6,483 bases of DNA, taken from NCBI GenBank assembly GCA_017521065.1, contig JAFXEA010000369.1, forward strand, positions 1 to 6,483. Reading direction: 5' to 3'. A program made the translations under genes and the position numbers. Source of the stretch: Kiritimatiellia bacterium. GTDB taxonomy: Bacteria; Verrucomicrobiota; Kiritimatiellia; RFP12; UBA1067. Shown here in pieces: positions 1-6,001 of this stretch. The notes beneath the pieces were generated by a model. The model was not told the DNA's origin. It saw nothing but the letters and a program-made list of their open reading frames with translations, and made no database searches. The number at the start of each line of letters is the position of its first letter. Position 1 is the stretch's first letter.

Positions 1-660
1 ATCCGCCCCATCCAGCAGATCAGGAGTCCATGTGACATCCCGAGCATACATTTCGGCACGGGTGCGCGTCCATACATCTGTGACGGCGAACGGCAGAGAG
101 AACGAGCACTTCCATGCCTTGCCCTTCACAATCCGCACTGAACCGTCGCCATCCTCCTGGACACGGTTAGTCACAACCGTCGTATAATCCCCCTGTAGCT
201 GCTCGACGGTCAGGCCTTCCGCAGACGGAGGTGTTCCGGAAACAATGATCCGCGCAAATCTCCTGGCGTTCATTGGCAACGGCATTGTGCGGTTGATGAA
301 ACTGCGGGTCGACACCTCCTTCATCCCATCCTTCGCGGCATACACAACGCGCCCTGCCGACACACCGACGACATACGCGCCTGTAACATAGCGGACCCCG
401 GCGGCAAGCAGTCTCCTGTCAAGGGAACGTTTCGCCTCAAGCGGAACGACACCCTTTTCGAGGCAGGACAGATTTCCCGCACAATCCTCTCCAAGGTATG
501 CGCGAGGGGCAAGCAGAAGAACCTGTTTCCCCGCCTTCGACGCCGTCTCCGCCTCCGCAACCGCATCTTGCGTGCCGCCCGCTATGACAACATCAAGTTC
601 CTCGGCCGAAGCTGACGCAGCCAAAAATCCAATCATCAGAATATGGAGTGCCCTCAACAT
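1..660 (-). CDS. Exported FAD-dependent oxidoreductase-like protein, N-terminal part (cut by left window edge)
   Basis: This reading frame is open from ATG at 660 through base 1 (220 codons, no stop), so the C-terminal part lies outside the window. Residues 1-19 form a Sec-type signal peptide: one Arg near the start, a hydrophobic stretch (LHILMIGFLAA), and a probable cut after ASA. There is no twin-arginine motif. Residues 22-50 form a Rossmann beta-alpha-beta unit (LDVVIAGGTQDAVAEAE, then GKQVLLLAPR), followed by AYLGED at 54-59, typical of FAD-dependent oxidoreductases common in PVC bacteria. The dinucleotide loop is degenerate: the third glycine of GxGxxG is Ala33, and the alanine-rich helix carries Asp32, Glu36 and Glu38. 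The start overlaps the isomerase stop by one base (TGATG) and has no good Shine-Dalgarno, so translation is probably coupled. Family assignment is fairly sure. Substrate is unknown, and FAD binding is doubtful given the altered loop. Confidence 0.8.
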   Translation of the reverse strand, partial: MLRALHILMIGFLAASASAEELDVVIAGGTQDAVAEAETASKAGKQVLLLAPRAYLGEDCAGNLSCLEKGVVPLEAKRSLDRRLLAAGVRYVTGAYVVGVSAGRVVYAAKDGMKEVSTRSFINRTMPLPMNARRFARIIVSGTPPSAEGLTVEQLQGDYTTVVTNRVQEDGDGSVRIVKGKAWKCSFSLPFAVTDVWTRTRAEMYARDVTWTPDLLDGAD

Positions 661-2051
661 CAGACTCTGTCGATGTCAAAACCAAGGTAGTTAGAAAACG
701 CCTCGACGACCGCCGCCGCCCAGCTGCCGCGCACGAACGCCACATGGTGACGGTAGCCGTTCTTCGCCATGTAGTTGAGCATGGCATTCGCGTCCCCGTC
801 ATCCTTGCGGAACACGAAGCCCGTACCGAAGAACTCCTTCTCGATGGGATCGTCCGTGGCCTCGCCTTCCGTGACGAACGCGCAGAGCCTTCCGTTCTCC
901 GTCTTGAAGCTTCCGACCGTGAGCGGCATGGACTTCACCTCGCCCCCGAATATCCCGACGCCCGTTCCGGGACCGTACGCCTTGCGGAACATGAGATGCT
1001 CCCCGATGCATCCGCGGCACTTCAGCATGGACCCGGGGATTGCGGAGCAGTGGAACATGATCGCCTTGTCCTTCGCGTCGCCGTAGTTGTTATTCACGTC
1101 GAAGAGGCCTACGGGCGAATCGGACGCAAGCGCGACGGCGCGCATCATCACCGCGTTGTTCACGTCCATCTCGCAAGCGGCGGCGATGCCGGCTTCGTTG
1201 AGAACGCTCATCGCAAGGCACGGTGAAACGCCGTAGCGCTTCTCAAGCTCGTCCCAGCAGCGGATTGCGACCGCCTTCAGGGAATAGTTCCTTATAAGGT
1301 CGTCGATGGCAACGCCGAAACGCGCGATGGACTCCACCTTCTCGTCCGCAACGCCCGCAAAATCGGCATACTCGAGATAGACGGCCTTTTTCGCGGCAAC
1401 CTTCTCCGCCGGTGCGTCATCCATCGCCGCAAACACCTGCGACATGTCGAATGTCTCGATGTTTATGCCGTTTTTCTGGAAGGCGATCTCGTCGAAACGG
1501 ACGGTTTTGAACGCAGTCGTACGCGCACCGATAGCGCCGATGTAGATGTTGCGCATGCCGTTCACCACACGGCAGGTCGCCGCGAAGAGACGCAGGTCCT
1601 CGGCGAACTCCGGCGCATCGGGATGGACGGCGAACGATCTGGTCAGCGTAAATCTGATTCCCGCCTGACGGAGCACGTTGCACATCGCTATCTTTCCGCA
1701 CACGGAATCGCGGCGATGGGAGAAATCCATCTTGCCGACCTCGTCCGGATATGCCTGCACAAGCACCGGCACCTTGACGTTGCGCAGCGCGACGACCGCA
1801 CCGTTCTCGTCGCCGAAGTTGGGGAGCGAAAGAATGACGCCGTCGTACTCCCCTTCATGTCGGGACAGGAAGGACGCGAAAGCCTTGCCTTCCTCCGGCG
1901 TCTCGACCGCGTCATAGCGCGTACCCGCCCCCTCCATTATGAGAGCCTCATAGCCGTTGGCCTTCAAAACGCGCTTGAAGTCCTCTATCGCGGACGCTAC
2001 AAGCTCTCCGGGAAAGAATCCCCTGTTTCCAAAATATACGGCAAACTTCAT
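660..2051 (-). CDS. L-fucose/L-arabinose isomerase family protein (COG2407-like), cytoplasmic
   Basis: 463 aa with no signal peptide. The family interconverts aldose and ketose sugars using a divalent metal, normally Mn2+. The N-terminal half has VYFGNRGFFPGELV (5-18), the SLPNFG loop (75-80), and CRVVNGMRNIYIGAIGARTTAF (160-181), which matches the family's IGARxxAFxTVR signature. The C-terminal half has CWDELEKRYGVSPCLAMS (265-282), CEMDVNNA (293-300), FDVNNNYGD (317-325) and the late HH pair (435-436). Glu294 and Asp318 are 24 residues apart, the same spacing as metal ligands Glu337 and Asp361 of E. coli FucI. His435 or His436 probably supplies the third ligand (His528 in FucI). At 463 aa it is shorter than FucI (591 aa), as is usual for this subgroup. 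Its ATG overlaps the transporter stop (ATGA) and has a strong Shine-Dalgarno. Substrate is not determined; L-fucose, D- or L-arabinose, or a related sugar are possible. Confidence 0.88.
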   Translation of the reverse strand: MKFAVYFGNRGFFPGELVASAIEDFKRVLKANGYEALIMEGAGTRYDAVETPEEGKAFASFLSRHEGEYDGVILSLPNFGDENGAVVALRNVKVPVLVQAYPDEVGKMDFSHRRDSVCGKIAMCNVLRQAGIRFTLTRSFAVHPDAPEFAEDLRLFAATCRVVNGMRNIYIGAIGARTTAFKTVRFDEIAFQKNGINIETFDMSQVFAAMDDAPAEKVAAKKAVYLEYADFAGVADEKVESIARFGVAIDDLIRNYSLKAVAIRCWDELEKRYGVSPCLAMSVLNEAGIAAACEMDVNNAVMMRAVALASDSPVGLFDVNNNYGDAKDKAIMFHCSAIPGSMLKCRGCIGEHLMFRKAYGPGTGVGIFGGEVKSMPLTVGSFKTENGRLCAFVTEGEATDDPIEKEFFGTGFVFRKDDGDANAMLNYMAKNGYRHHVAFVRGSWAAAVVEAFSNYLGFDIDRV

Positions 2052-3316
2052 AATTTTATCTCCTCAAGTTTTTTGCCCTTCGTCTCAGGGCAGATGAAAA
2101 CGGCCCACACAAGATGCGCCACAAGGCACATCCCGAAGAACGCGAAAATGACCCATGTCGTCCATGCCGCCGCCATCCACGGGAACACGAACGTGAGCGT
2201 CGCGCAGAACGCCCAATGCGTAAAGCTTCCGAAGCTCTGTCCACGCGAACGGAACTCCTGCGGGAATATCTCCGATATGAACACCCAGATGACAACCCCC
2301 TGCCCGAGCGCGAAGAACACTATGAACGGGAAGATGCAGAGCGCCGCCAAAAGGCCAAGGTTGAAGATGAATGCCGCAGCCGTTGCGAAATGGGCGATGA
2401 TGCAGCCGACCGTTCCTATGATGAGAAGCTGGCGGCGTCCGAGCCGGTCTATGAGGAACAGCCCCGCAAACGTGCCGAGCCCGAGGACGATGCTGAGTGC
2501 GGCGGCGGCTCCAAGCGCTCCCTGCGCCGAGAATCCGGCCATCTCAAAAATGCGCTTTGCGAAATACATCATCGCATTGATGCCTGAAAGCTGGTTGAAC
2601 ATCGCGACGCAGAACGCGAGCATTATCGGTTTCATGTTCGACTTTGAGAAAAACGGACCGGCAGGAATGGCGTATTCGGCAAGCGCGCCGCACCCCGCAG
2701 ACGATTTGCGCATCTCAATCCACCGCGGCGATTCGGACAGGAAAAGCGTAAGAACGGTGAACACAAGAGCCGGCAGAGCCTCCGCTCCAAGCATCCATCG
2801 CCATGTCGCATCACCAAGCCCCGCCGAACCAAGCCCCAAGTTCACGAACTGCGACACCACCATGCCAAGGACTATGTTGAACTGGAAAAGCCCGCCCAGC
2901 TGACCGCGTCGTTCCGGCGGCGCGATCTCCGCAATGTACACAGGGGCGGCGATGGAGGATACGCCGACCCCGATGCCGCCGATGAAACGCGCGAACATCA
3001 AGTCCCACGGGCATGCGGCAAGCCCGCTCCAAACAGCCGAAACGAAATAGAACACGCCCACCCAGAAAAGGGTAGGCTTGCGCCCGAGCCTATCGGTGAT
3101 GCGTCCGCCGGAAAATGCACCGATGACCGTTCCCCACAGCGCACTGCTCATCACCCAGCCGTGAAGAACGGGCGAAAGCTTCCAGAGCTGCTGTATCTGC
3201 TGTTCGCCGCCGTTGATGACAGCCGTATCGTATCCGAAAAGAAAGCCACCCATCGCAGCGGTAAACGCCAGAAACGCAAGGCGTCTGGGTATGCTCACCT
3301 TTGCATTCGTCTCCAT
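2048..3316 (-). CDS. MFS sugar porter (sugar:H+ symporter family), inner membrane
   Basis: 422 aa with about 12 hydrophobic segments. Sugar-porter signatures appear in order: GYDTAVING (28-36, TM1), DRLGRKP (75-81, loop 2-3), RFIGGIGVG (110-118), PVYIAEIAPPERRGQL (125-140), SESPRW (194-199, end of the N-half), NQLSGIN (241-247, TM7 sugar-contact motif), DRLGRR (290-295, loop 8-9), SEIFPQEFRSRGQS (348-361) and PETKG (410-414). These are the hallmarks of the XylE/GLUT/GalP group, so it probably imports a monosaccharide. It is short for the family (E. coli XylE is 491 aa). Most of the loss is in the central cytoplasmic loop, where only about 30 residues separate SESPRW from TM7. It is first in the operon, directly behind the regulated divergent promoter, and its ATG follows AGGAG with 9 nt spacing. 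The exact sugar cannot be read from the sequence. Confidence 0.92.
   Translation of the reverse strand: METNAKVSIPRRLAFLAFTAAMGGFLFGYDTAVINGGEQQIQQLWKLSPVLHGWVMSSALWGTVIGAFSGGRITDRLGRKPTLFWVGVFYFVSAVWSGLAACPWDLMFARFIGGIGVGVSSIAAPVYIAEIAPPERRGQLGGLFQFNIVLGMVVSQFVNLGLGSAGLGDATWRWMLGAEALPALVFTVLTLFLSESPRWIEMRKSSAGCGALAEYAIPAGPFFSKSNMKPIMLAFCVAMFNQLSGINAMMYFAKRIFEMAGFSAQGALGAAAALSIVLGLGTFAGLFLIDRLGRRQLLIIGTVGCIIAHFATAAAFIFNLGLLAALCIFPFIVFFALGQGVVIWVFISEIFPQEFRSRGQSFGSFTHWAFCATLTFVFPWMAAAWTTWVIFAFFGMCLVAHLVWAVFICPETKGKKLEEIKL
2060..2065 (-). promoter_or_regulatory. Shine-Dalgarno of the isomerase gene, embedded in transporter codons
   Basis: On the minus strand GAGGAG lies 8 nt before the isomerase ATG. 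It is made by the Glu418-Glu419 codons of the transporter, whose TGA overlaps that ATG as ATGA. This fixes the isomerase start and points to translational coupling of the two genes. Confidence 0.8.
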
Positions 3317-3325
3317 TTTTCCATG

Positions 3326-3330
3326 CTCCT
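3326..3330 (-). promoter_or_regulatory. Shine-Dalgarno of the transporter gene
   Basis: AGGAG on the minus strand, 9 nt upstream of the transporter ATG at 3316. A nearer ATG at 3324 is only one base after the AGGAGC and out of frame with the transporter, so 3316 is the start. Confidence 0.75.
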
Positions 3331-3351
3331 ACTTATTGCTGTTTTTGACGA

Positions 3352-3360
3352 ATTATATCA
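3352..3360 (-). promoter_or_regulatory. Extended -10 promoter of the transporter-isomerase-flavoprotein operon
   Basis: The minus strand reads TGATATAAT: a perfect TATAAT (3352-3357) with the upstream TGn of an extended -10. The predicted start of transcription is near 3345, leaving a leader of about 30 nt with the AGGAG ribosome site. At the normal spacing (3375-3380) there is only ATGCCC, no usable -35. The -35 zone overlaps the operator half-site at 3371-3376, as expected for a promoter that needs an activator. The -10 is clear; the activation model is inference. Confidence 0.65.
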
Positions 3361-3370
3361 TACCCCATCA

Positions 3371-3416
3371 TTGCGGGCATTTGTGAAAACCGCAAATCAT
3401 TTTACAAAATCCGCAA
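3371..3416. promoter_or_regulatory. Candidate operator of the XylR-type regulator: three CCGCAA half-sites
   Basis: CCGCAA occurs on the plus strand at 3390-3395 and 3411-3416, exactly 21 bp apart (two helical turns), and in inverse orientation (TTGCGG) at 3371-3376. On the minus strand the direct repeats extend to TTGCGG-(A)-TTTT-(2-3 nt)-AAATG, at 3416-3398 and 3395-3378. AraC-family proteins such as XylR and AraC bind two direct half-sites about 21 bp apart next to the -35 of their target promoter. Here the repeats lie about 45-71 bp upstream of the predicted operon start, and the inverted copy overlaps its -35 zone. The distal repeat also covers the -35 zone of the regulator's own promoter, so binding could activate the operon and repress the regulator. 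The regulator is the obvious candidate ligand. Confidence 0.68.
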
Positions 3417-3431
3417 CATTAATGATACAAT
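3401..3431 (+). promoter_or_regulatory. Promoter of the XylR-type regulator gene (possibly leaderless)
   Basis: TGATACAAT at 3423-3431 is an extended -10 (TACAAT matches TATAAT at 5 of 6). A possible -35 is TTTACA at 3401-3406 with a long 19-bp spacer; the TGn may compensate. The -10 ends 7 bp before the regulator ATG at 3439, placing transcription start at or within a base or two of the start codon. The -35 sits inside the distal operator repeat, so autoregulation is likely. Confidence 0.5.
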
Positions 3432-3438
3432 ACACGAT

Positions 3439-4596
3439 ATGGCTACAATAGGCATCTTGATCGAACGGCAACGCACATACGGACGACGTCTGTGCGAGGG
3501 GATCATACGTTTTGCGCGAGAAAGGACGAATTGGACCTTGCGCATCATCGATTTCATGAATCTGCCGCAGATAGCGCACAACAAGGATATCGACGGATTT
3601 ATAGCCAGGGTAATGGATGACCGCGCGGAGGAGCAGCTGCGGGCGACAGGCAAACCCGTTGTAGACGTATTCTTCGAACGTCCGCGCAGGGGATTCGCAG
3701 CCGCAGACCAGAACGCCCTTCTTGTGGGGCAGATGGCGGCCCAACACTTCATAGAGCACCGTTTCACCAACTTTGCGTTCTGCGGGTACAACGGAAGAAG
3801 CTACTCGGACAGACGGCGAGACGCATTCATCCAATGTCTCGAGCAGAATCACTTCCCATGCGCAGTATACCGCACTCCGCCAAGCGCACTGAAGGATTTC
3901 AACAATTCGGTGGTTCTGCAGGAACGCTTCGGTTTCGCATCAGACCATCGTGCGCTTGCGACATGGATATCAAAGCTTCCCAAGCCGGTTGGAGTATTCT
4001 GCTCACATGACATGCGCGCCTATCATCTTGCGGAGGCTTGCAGCGATCAAGGCATCCACATACCGGACGAAGTGGCGATCCTTGGAGCAGACGACGATGA
4101 ACTTGTCTGCAACTTCTCCGATCCACCGCTCTCATCCATAGACCAGAATGCATTCGGAATCGGCTATGCCGCAGCGGAGACACTTCAGTTCATGCTGCAA
4201 AACCCGGATACCGTTCCGCCACCGGTATTGATAGACCCCATGCGCCTAATTGAGCGGGAATCCACTCACATCTATCCCGTCGACCCTCCCTGGCTTTCAG
4301 ACGCCCTTATTTTCATACGGCGAAACATCTCTGGCAATCTCACCGCCTCGGATGTCTATGCGGCTGTAGGAAAGTCACATACACTGGTGGATTCCGCCTT
4401 CCGCAAGACGTTCGGGACATCCGTGCAGAAGACGATCATCAGCACGCGGCTTGAAGAGGCGAAAAGACTGATCCGCGACACATCCCTGACGTTAACGGAG
4501 ATATCCGCCAAAACCGGATTTTCGACGGTACAGTACTTCTGCTCGTCATTCTCCAAGGCGTTCGGCATTTCCCCTTCCGCCTACCGGAACAAATGA
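3439..4596 (+). CDS. XylR-type transcriptional regulator (sugar-binding sensor plus AraC-type DNA-binding domain)
   Basis: 385 aa, close to E. coli XylR (392 aa), with the same unusual architecture. Residues about 1-275 form a LacI/periplasmic-binding-protein-like sensor: it opens with ATIGILIERQRTYGRRLCEG, has GVFCSHDMRAYHLAEAC (185-201) and VAILGADDDELVCNFSDPPLSSI (212-234), and ends in LIERES (270-275). Residues about 285-385 form an AraC-type double helix-turn-helix: the first helix pair is around 301-326, and the second carries LTLTEISAKTGFSTVQYF through FGISPSAYR (350-383), the family signature. It probably binds a monosaccharide and activates the divergent transporter-isomerase-flavoprotein operon through the 21-bp repeats. 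The ATG at 3439 aligns with the XylR N-terminus, and no usable upstream start exists in frame. It has no Shine-Dalgarno. Family is sure; the ligand is not known and need not be xylose. Confidence 0.92.
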   Translation: MATIGILIERQRTYGRRLCEGIIRFARERTNWTLRIIDFMNLPQIAHNKDIDGFIARVMDDRAEEQLRATGKPVVDVFFERPRRGFAAADQNALLVGQMAAQHFIEHRFTNFAFCGYNGRSYSDRRRDAFIQCLEQNHFPCAVYRTPPSALKDFNNSVVLQERFGFASDHRALATWISKLPKPVGVFCSHDMRAYHLAEACSDQGIHIPDEVAILGADDDELVCNFSDPPLSSIDQNAFGIGYAAAETLQFMLQNPDTVPPPVLIDPMRLIERESTHIYPVDPPWLSDALIFIRRNISGNLTASDVYAAVGKSHTLVDSAFRKTFGTSVQKTIISTRLEEAKRLIRDTSLTLTEISAKTGFSTVQYFCSSFSKAFGISPSAYRNK

Positions 4597-4688
4597 GATT
4601 CCTTCAATTCTTTCATCTGCCGGGAAACAAGCAACTCAGCATTCTTATGATCAATGTATTCATCCCAAACCTCAGAACAATCGTTGCG
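4597..4688. other. Convergent spacer between regulator and SUMF1 gene
   Basis: These 92 bp separate the 3' ends of the plus-strand regulator and the minus-strand SUMF1-domain gene. I see no GC-rich hairpin followed by a T-run on either strand, so no intrinsic terminator can be called. The region is more AT-rich than its flanks. On the minus strand the SUMF1 frame stays open for 35 codons past its TGA, to TAG at 4581-4583; see findings. Confidence 0.5.
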
Positions 4689-5987
4689 TCACCACTTCAG
4701 CGTAATCGGACACATTACGCGGAAACCGTTGTAGTAATATGAAGCTCCCTGATTTGTGAGCGTGCGATGGGCACATCTGCAATTTGCGGAAGACCCATCA
4801 CCTGATGTGCCGCCGCGCCGAACGCGAGCTGTCCCATAATCAGGACTGGACGGTCCCACCGGATCAATTGCATCCACAACAGAATGATAGTATTTTATGT
4901 AATCAAGGCAAAACTCAGCCGCATTGCCGAGCATATCGTAAAATCCCCATGCATTCGGAAGTTTTCCACCCACCGGCTGCGGAATATGCTCCTGCGACTC
5001 GGTAATCACGCCACTTACAGACGTCTGCAGCGTCTCAAGCGGAGTATTGTCAGGAGTGTACGCTATCGCATCGGCATTGGCCGCCGATGCTGTCAAGCCG
5101 TTGTAAAGCGGTGTTTCACATCCTGCACGGCAGGCAAACTCCCACTGTGCCTCCGTCGGCAGGTCGAAATCGATTCCGGTAAGTTTACGTAGCTTGCCGA
5201 GAGGAGAACCATCAGAAACCTCATGTGCCTCCACACGCGTATCCGCCGGCCATCCGTATTTGCCCCTGATGGTACCCCATGTCAAACCAAGCACCGGCCT
5301 CAACGGTTTGTTGGTAATGTTTGGATATTTTTCCGACCATTTTCCGCCGACAGCCATGAACTGCCCTTGGGTGAACTCATACACTCCCATGTAGTAATCT
5401 TCCGTGAGCGTTACAAAATGCGGCACCTCATAGTCTGAACGCACGGAATCCTGTTCACTCGATCCCATCACCCAGCGGATGCCAGAAGCCTTCACGCGCT
5501 TGAGGACAAGCCAATCCGTCTTGGCAGCATCGCCTGTGACTGGACCGCACGGAAGCATGTCCTCACTTGCGCAAAACCAATGGACACCCTCATTCTTCAA
5601 ATCCACCGCCAGCCAGTCCGGAGGCGCATTCGTCGCCCACGCCGTCAGAACAGCACGTATGCCACCAGCAGGCACCACCTTGTCCGGCCAGCCCTTGCGC
5701 ACATCCCAACGTATTGACCGTTCTCCCACTTCGACCATATGCCCCACATCTCCGGAAACAGATGACATGAATGCAGTAGCCCCGATGGAGCACCATACCG
5801 TTCCGCCTGCATTGGTCTGCACATCCATCGTGACAATTCCAGGCGCGCCTTCAAGACGATAAGAAACAACCATATCACCATGTCCAGACACCTGCTTCAA
5901 TTCAACACTTCCTTCGGCAATCGAAGGAACGACAGCATTCAGTTTAAACACAGCCGCAACAGCAAGCAACATAAAAGCATTTCTCAT
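4689..5987 (-). CDS. Exported SUMF1/FGE-fold protein (formylglycine-generating-enzyme-like), degenerate signature
   Basis: 432 aa. The start is ATG at 5987, preceded by GGAGG with 5 nt spacing and followed by a signal peptide (MRNAFMLLAVAAVFKLNA, probable cut after Ala18). An upstream ATG at 6101 would add 38 residues overlapping the next gene, without a signal peptide, and is rejected. Residues about 25-130 form a beta-rich N-terminal domain (SYRLEGAPGIVTMDVQTN, then SIRWDVRKGWP and RAVLTAWATNAPPDW) of unknown role. Residues about 160-430 are the FGE-sulfatase domain: IRWVMGSS (170-177), YYMGVYEFTQGQF (198-210), LPTEAQWEFACRAG (276-289), WGFYDMLGNAAEFCLD (347-362), RVRRGG (388-393) and GFRV (421-424). 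True FGEs oxidise a sulfatase cysteine to formylglycine using a conserved cysteine pair. Here the local sequence is NCRCAHR (402-408), which does not match that arrangement, and the usual GNVWEW is GNAAEF. A binding or other non-FGE role is plausible. A paralogue lies 14 bp upstream. Confidence 0.85.
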   Translation of the reverse strand: MRNAFMLLAVAAVFKLNAVVPSIAEGSVELKQVSGHGDMVVSYRLEGAPGIVTMDVQTNAGGTVWCSIGATAFMSSVSGDVGHMVEVGERSIRWDVRKGWPDKVVPAGGIRAVLTAWATNAPPDWLAVDLKNEGVHWFCASEDMLPCGPVTGDAAKTDWLVLKRVKASGIRWVMGSSEQDSVRSDYEVPHFVTLTEDYYMGVYEFTQGQFMAVGGKWSEKYPNITNKPLRPVLGLTWGTIRGKYGWPADTRVEAHEVSDGSPLGKLRKLTGIDFDLPTEAQWEFACRAGCETPLYNGLTASAANADAIAYTPDNTPLETLQTSVSGVITESQEHIPQPVGGKLPNAWGFYDMLGNAAEFCLDYIKYYHSVVDAIDPVGPSSPDYGTARVRRGGTSGDGSSANCRCAHRTLTNQGASYYYNGFRVMCPITLKW

Positions 5988-5992
5988 GACAG

Positions 5993-5997
5993 CCTCC
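5993..5997 (-). promoter_or_regulatory. Shine-Dalgarno that sets the start of the complete SUMF1-domain gene
   Basis: GGAGG on the minus strand, 5 nt before ATG 5987, inside the 14-bp gap after the upstream paralogue's TGA. It decides between the starts at 5987 and 6101 and shows the two SUMF1 genes are spaced like operon members. Confidence 0.8.
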
Positions 5998-6001
5998 GGT
6001 T

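Noticed and set aside
648..1226. Plus-strand open frame of 192 codons opposite the isomerase
   Set aside because: Antisense to the conserved catalytic half of the isomerase; Arg/His/Glu-rich product without motifs.
1623..2903. Long plus-strand open frame (426 codons) across the isomerase and transporter
   Set aside because: It lies antisense to two clearly recognisable genes and encodes a low-complexity product rich in Arg, Ser, Pro and His. It is a shadow of codon bias.
4597..4688. Bidirectional terminator in the convergent spacer
   Set aside because: Only weak complementarity (such as CATT...AATG near 4640-4656) and no T-run; not enough to call.
4593..4742. 49-codon plus-strand ORF whose ATG overlaps the regulator stop (ATGA)
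   Set aside because: No Shine-Dalgarno, no recognisable motif, and about a third of it is antisense to the SUMF1 C-terminus, whose codons it mirrors. Most likely chance.
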